Shown: piece by piece, positions 60,686-64,000 of the stretch | Layout: every line of letters begins with the position of its first letter | Numbering within the stretch: position 1 is the stretch's first letter | Assembly (NCBI RefSeq): GCF_021582895.2 | Contig: NZ_CP091139.2 | Coordinates: forward strand, 3,348,001 to 3,412,000 | Direction: 5' to 3' | Source of the DNA: Microbacterium elymi | Lineage (GTDB): Bacteria > Actinomycetota > Actinomycetes > Actinomycetales > Microbacteriaceae | Length of the DNA: 64,000 nt | Program-made: the position numbers and the translations under genes | Notes under the pieces: generated by a model | What the model was told of the DNA's origin: nothing | Databases searched by the model: none | Seen by the model: only the letters and a program-made list of their open reading frames with translations

Positions 60686-60691
60686 CGAAGC

Positions 60692-61225
60692 ATGATCGAT
60701 TCCGCAGCATCCGTCCTGTCCGTCGGCCAGGCGCAGACCCAGATCGACGAGTCCGCGTTCGTGGCGGCCGGCGCACGCATCGTCGGCGCCGTGCGGCTCG
60801 AAGAGGGCGCGAGCGTCTGGTACAACGCCGTGCTGCGCGCCGACGGCGACACCATCACGATCGGCGCGGGCAGCAACCTGCAGGACAACGTCTCGGTGCA
60901 CGTGGATGCCGGATCGCCCGTGGTGATCGGGCGGGATGTCTCGGTCGGCCACAATGCGGTGGTGCACGGCTGCACGATCGGCGACGGCTCGCTGATCGGG
61001 ATGGGCGCGGTCGTCCTGAACGGCGCCCGGATCGGCGAAGGATGCCTGGTGGCCGGGGGAGCCGTGGTGCTGGAGAACTCCGACATCCCGGCCGGTTCGC
61101 TCGTCGCCGGCGTCCCGGCCAAGGTGCGGCGCGAGCTGACCGACGAGGAGCGCGATGGCCTGACCCGGAACGCGCTGATCTATCGCGAGCACTCGGCCGC
61201 GCATCGCGATGCGCGCCCTGCCTGA
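60692..61225 (+). CDS. Gamma-carbonic-anhydrase-family protein
   Basis: 177 residues, unbroken. Left-handed beta-helix with hexapeptide repeats (SVWYNAVLRADGDTITIG, LQDNVSVHVD, SVGHNAVVHGCTIGDG). Three His residues at the positions that bind metal in Cam/YrdA proteins (SVHV, VGHN, VVHG) are conserved. Trimeric, probably a carbonic anhydrase or ferripyochelin-binding-like protein; activity is not certain. Confidence 0.88.
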   Translation: MIDSAASVLSVGQAQTQIDESAFVAAGARIVGAVRLEEGASVWYNAVLRADGDTITIGAGSNLQDNVSVHVDAGSPVVIGRDVSVGHNAVVHGCTIGDGSLIGMGAVVLNGARIGEGCLVAGGAVVLENSDIPAGSLVAGVPAKVRRELTDEERDGLTRNALIYREHSAAHRDARPA

Positions 61226-61560
61226 CCCGCGTCGCGCCGTCTCCGCGCGTCCTTCCCCTGCGCCCTCTCCTCCTCGCCGGGATCGTACGATCTGGCCGAG
61301 TGCACATGAATTTCGGCCCGTTTTGATGTGGAGTCGCGAGTTTGATGTTCATTCGGCGGGTTGGAGGGCGGCTGAGTGCGGCGGGCGAGGCCGGCGGGCG
61401 AGGCCGGCGGGCGAGTGCGGCGGAGGCCGGCGGGCGAGTGCGGCGGGCGGGGCGGCGGGCGAGGCCAGCGGGCGGCGCGGCGACCGACCGCGGCGGCAGT
61501 GCCCGCACGCGCAGCGGGACATACGCACATCGGCGAGGCGGCGAAGCAATCGAGAGGCAG
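61226..61560. other. Intergenic region with GC-rich tandem repeats
   Basis: 335 bases without a credible gene. The middle (about 61376-61476) is a degenerate tandem array of units such as GGCGGGCGAGGCC and GGCGGGCGAGTGC. Before it lies a lower-GC patch with two TTTGATGT words. The rest is unremarkable and leads into tRNA-Gly. Confidence 0.6.
61376..61476 (+). repeat. Degenerate GC-rich tandem repeat
   Basis: Roughly eight imperfect units of about 12-15 nt built on GGCGGGCGAG. Purine-rich on this strand, without spacers, so not CRISPR. Confidence 0.7.
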
Positions 61561-61634
61561 TGGAGGGGATGACGGGAATCGAACCCGCGTGATCAGTTTG
61601 GAAGACTGAGGCTCTACCATTGAGCTACATCCCC
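61561..61634 (-). tRNA. tRNA-Gly (TCC)
   Basis: Minus-strand cloverleaf: GGGGATG/CATCCCC acceptor, D-arm AGCTCAATGGTAGAGC, anticodon loop with TCC (CTTCCAA), T-arm GGGTTCGATTCCC, discriminator T, CCA encoded. Confidence 0.95.
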
Positions 61635-61748
61635 GAGGGCGCGCGAACGCACCTCGGAAAGTGTACTTGATACCGCGCATCCTCTCCGCGCACGCGGTCA
61701 CAGGCGCGTCCGGTAGACTCCTTCAGGCCGTTTCAGCGCCACGCGCCC

Positions 61749-61822
61749 CGGGGCGTAGCTCAGCTTGGTAGAGCGCCCGCTTTGGGAGCGGGAGGCCGCA
61801 GGTTCAAATCCTGTCGCCCCGA
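61749..61822 (+). tRNA. tRNA-Pro (TGG)
   Basis: CGGGGCG/CGCCCCG acceptor, D-arm AGCTCAGCTTGGTAGAGC, anticodon loop TTTGGGA with TGG, T-arm AGGTTCAAATCCT, discriminator A; CCA not encoded. Confidence 0.95.
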
Positions 61823-61895
61823 CGTCACGGCCCCACAGACCCCGACCTTCAGCCGCCACGTTCGCGTGCGGAAACCAGAGGAGAACGAATAAGGC

Positions 61896-63393
61896 ATGGT
61901 CACGAGCACCGTCGAGAAGCTCAGCGCGACGCGCGTCAAGCTCCACATCAGCGTCACGCCTGACGAGTTGAAGCCGAGTGTGAAGCACGCGTACGAGCAC
62001 ATCGCTCAGGACGTTCAGGTCCCGGGCTTCCGCAAGGGCAAGGTCCCCGCGCCGATCATCGACCAGCGCATCGGCCGTGGCGCCGTCATCGAGCACGCCG
62101 TCAACGAGGGGCTCGACGGGTTCTATCGCGAGGCCGTGACCGCGCACGAGGTCAAGACCGTCGGCCGCCCGAACGCCGAGATCATCGAGTGGCCCAACGA
62201 GAAGGACTTCTCCGGCGACCTCAAGGTCGAGATCGAGGTGGATGTCCGCCCCGAGTTCGACCTGCCGGACTACGCCGGCACGACCGTCACGGTCGACGCG
62301 GTCGAGACCGACGAGGCGGCAGTGGATGCTGAGCTGGACCGGCTGCGCGGCCGCTTCGGCACGCTGATCACGGTCGACCGTCCGGCCAAGACCGGTGACT
62401 TCGTCGAGCTCGACCTGGTGGCCACGATCGACGATGCCGAGATCGACCGCGCCGAGAGCGTGTCGTACGAGGTGGGCTCGGGCGAGCTGCTCGAGGGCAT
62501 CGACGAGGCGATCGAGTCGCTCACGGCGGGGGAGGACACCACGTTCCGCTCGAAGCTCATCGGCGGCGACCACGCCGGCGAAGAGGCCGAGGTGGCCGTC
62601 ACGATCAAGGGCGTCAAGGAGCGCGAGCTGCCCGAGGCCGACGACGACTTCGCCCAGATCGCCAGCGAGTTCGACACCATCGCCGAACTGCGCGAGTCGC
62701 TGGCCGAGCGAGTGGGCCAGCAGGCCGTGTTCGAGCAGGGCTCGGCGGCGCGCGACAAGCTCGTCGAGGAGCTGCTGACCAAGGTCGAGATCCCCGTGCC
62801 GGACCAGCTCGTCGAAGACCAGGTGCGCGAACACCTCGAGCAGGAAGGACGGCTGGAGGACGACGAGCACCGCGCCGAGGTGACCGAGGCCAGCCAGAAG
62901 CAGTTCCGCACCCAGATGCTGCTGGACAAGATCGTCGAGCAGAACGACGTGCAGGTCTCGCAGGATGAGCTCACCCAGTACATCGTGCAGTCGGCCGCGC
63001 AGTACGGCATGGCGCCGCAGGAGTTCGTCGAGGTCCTGCAGCAGAACAACCAGCTGCCGGTGCTGGTCGGCGAGGTCGCCCGCAACAAGGCCCTCGCGGT
63101 CGTGCTCGGCAAGGTCAACGTCGTCGACACCACGGGCAAGCCGGTCGACCTGACCGGGTTCATCGCCACCGAGGACGAGGGCGTGGATGCCGCGGCCGAC
63201 GACGCCGCCGGGGCCGACGCCCCGGAGGCCGACGCCCGGCTGCTGACGCTCCCGCGAAGAAGGCACCGGCCAAGAAGGCGGCGGCCAAGAAGCCCGCCGC
63301 CGAGAAGGCGACCGCGGACGAGCCGGCCGCGAAAAAGCCGGCTGCGAAAAGCCCGCCGCCAAGAAGGCAGCGCCCAAGAAGGACGCCGAGTAG
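61896..63393 (+). CDS. tig: Trigger factor (ribosome-associated chaperone, peptidyl-prolyl isomerase)
   Basis: About 499 residues. The ribosome-binding signature [10 protein letters not shown] is at residues ~47-56, the FKBP-type domain at ~160-245 ([20 protein letters not shown]) and the long helical C-domain after. The tail is Lys/Ala-rich ([20 protein letters not shown]) and acidic before that. Two frame breaks fall in the tail: about 63238 (one C short before GGCTGCTG) and near 63347 (AAAA for AAAAA); repaired, it ends [10 protein letters not shown]. It folds nascent chains. The tig-clpP order is standard. Confidence 0.94.
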
Positions 63394-63405
63394 ACGACGG
63401 CATCG

Positions 63406-63431
63406 GGGCGGACGACTGCGGTCGTCCGCCC
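63406..63431 (+). terminator. Hairpin terminator after tig
   Basis: GGGCGGACGAC (63406-63416), loop TGCG, GTCGTCCGCCC (63421-63431), followed by TTCGTCGTCC and no true U-run, as is common in actinobacterial terminators. Confidence 0.75.
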
Positions 63432-63456
63432 TTCGTCGTCCGGGGAGGCACGAGCC

Positions 63457-63580
63457 ATGGCGATCGGTCTCCACGAGTGGCAGCGACGGGTGGATGCCGT
63501 CTGGCAGGATGCCGCGCTCGGCGACGATGCCCGAGGCCGCCGCTCGCTCTGCCGAGGGCGAACAGGGCCTGGTCGGGCAG
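63457..63580 (+). pseudogene. Fragment resembling the start of a small TPR-type protein
   Basis: ATG 63457 gives [20 protein letters not shown], similar to the N-terminus of short tetratricopeptide proteins (W..RV..LWDAA). After about 63525 the similarity is lost and the continuing frames look random. It lies between the tig terminator and the clpP promoter. Likely a relic; identification is weak. Confidence 0.3.
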
Positions 63581-63590
63581 CGCGCGCCGG

Positions 63591-63596
63591 TAGATT
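63591..63596 (+). promoter_or_regulatory. -10 box (TAGATT) of clpP
   Basis: TAGATT lies 30 nt before ATG 63627, leaving a short leader with AGGAGCAGGA as ribosome site. So clpP has its own promoter after the tig terminator. Confidence 0.5.
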
Positions 63597-63626
63597 CGAA
63601 CTCACGCAACCGAATCAGGAGCAGGA

Positions 63627-64000
63627 ATGGCTGAACCCCTTGTCGCGACGAGTGTCTTCGACAGACTGCTGAAGGACCGCATCATCTGGCTGGGATCAGA
63701 GGTGCGCGACGACAACGCCAATGAGATCTGCGCGAAGATCCTCCTTCTCGCGGCCGAGGACTCGCAGAAGGACATCTACCTCTACATCAACTCGCCCGGC
63801 GGCTCCATCACCGCGGGAATGGCGATCTACGACACGATGCAGTTCGTCCCGAACGACATCGTGACCGTGGGCATCGGCATGGCCGCCTCGATGGGCCAGC
63901 TGCTGCTGACCAGCGGCACCAAGGGCAAGCGCTACATCACGCCGAACGCGCGTGTGCTCGCTGCACCAGCCGCACGGCGGCTTCGGCGGCACCTCCAGCG
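63627..64000 (+). CDS. clpP: ATP-dependent Clp protease proteolytic subunit, 5' part
   Basis: Cut by the window end. [40 protein letters not shown] and the catalytic Ser in [14 protein letters not shown] are clear; the His block [11 protein letters not shown] is out of frame because of one extra base near 63959 (CTCGCTGCAC). Serine peptidase core of ClpCP/ClpXP. Downstream of tig it most resembles ClpP1 of the actinobacterial ClpP1-ClpP2 pair; the partner would lie beyond the window. Confidence 0.93.
   Translation, partial: MAEPLVATSVFDRLLKDRIIWLGSEVRDDNANEICAKILLLAAEDSQKDIYLYINSPGGSITAGMAIYDTMQFVPNDIVTVGIGMAASMGQLLLTSGTKGKRYITPNARVLAAPAARRLRRHLQ

Overview
The window is a high-GC actinobacterial chromosome segment, most likely from Microbacterium or a close relative in the Microbacteriaceae. 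The signs are the gene set and order (tig-clpP, gatCAB, metallopeptidase-clpS-DUF2017, ettA, orn, two DUF222/HNH genes), very high GC, many leaderless-type promoters, and a strong preference for the word GGATGC/GCATCC inside genes. No plasmid, phage or CRISPR array is visible. The only clear trace of a mobile defence locus is a collapsed type I restriction-modification operon at 10.4-11.6 kb.

Layout. 0-7.9 kb: a leucine/branched-chain catabolic cluster (BCKDH E2, TetR repressor with two operator palindromes, AccD1/AccA1 carboxylase, acyl-CoA dehydrogenase, MaoC hydratase, CitE-type lyase), matching the order of the M. tuberculosis bkdC-citE-accA1-accD1 region. 7.9-10.3 kb: histidine phosphatase, sirtuin and SpoU methyltransferase. 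10.4-11.6 kb: hsdM remnant, rhuM, hsdS remnant. 11.6-17.3 kb: SGNH hydrolase, XPB-like helicase, VIT/CCC1 transporter and a DHA2 efflux pump behind an operator-like palindrome. 17.4-22 kb: cysteine desulfurase, mnmA and ligA, which cover tRNA 2-thiolation and replication. 22-28 kb: HNH protein, DUF4262, deaD-fadD. 28-32 kb: gatCAB followed by a cluster of palindromic REP-like repeats. 32-38.4 kb: dinB, small genes, the clpS operon, orn, tRNA-His, tRNA-Arg, ssb and a lipoprotein. 38.4-46 kb: ettA, two thioesterases, an FAD dehydrogenase-globin-mscS operon. 45.5-49 kb: a two-component system coupled to an ABC exporter. 49-61 kb: pepN, BCCT transporter, rpiB-nei, PaiB-like protein, HNH protein, dps, OafA-like acyltransferase, gamma carbonic anhydrase. 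61.5-64 kb: tRNA-Gly, tRNA-Pro, tig and clpP (cut by the window end).

A dominant technical feature is that roughly 35 otherwise well-conserved genes, including essential ones (ligA, gatB, clpP, tig, mnmA), carry one-base frame breaks. Nearly all lie at a GCAGC/GCTGC pentamer, usually read as GCAAGC/GCTTGC; a few lie in homopolymers. Restoring the pentamer restores the expected protein each time. I read this as systematic sequencing error, possibly provoked by a modified base, and not as gene decay. Such genes are listed as CDS with the break noted, and quoted protein lengths assume the repair.

Regulation visible in the sequence is mostly TAnnnT hexamers placed 6-7 nt before the start codon (leaderless mRNAs), ATGA/GTGA stop-start coupling inside operons, and a few palindromic operators.
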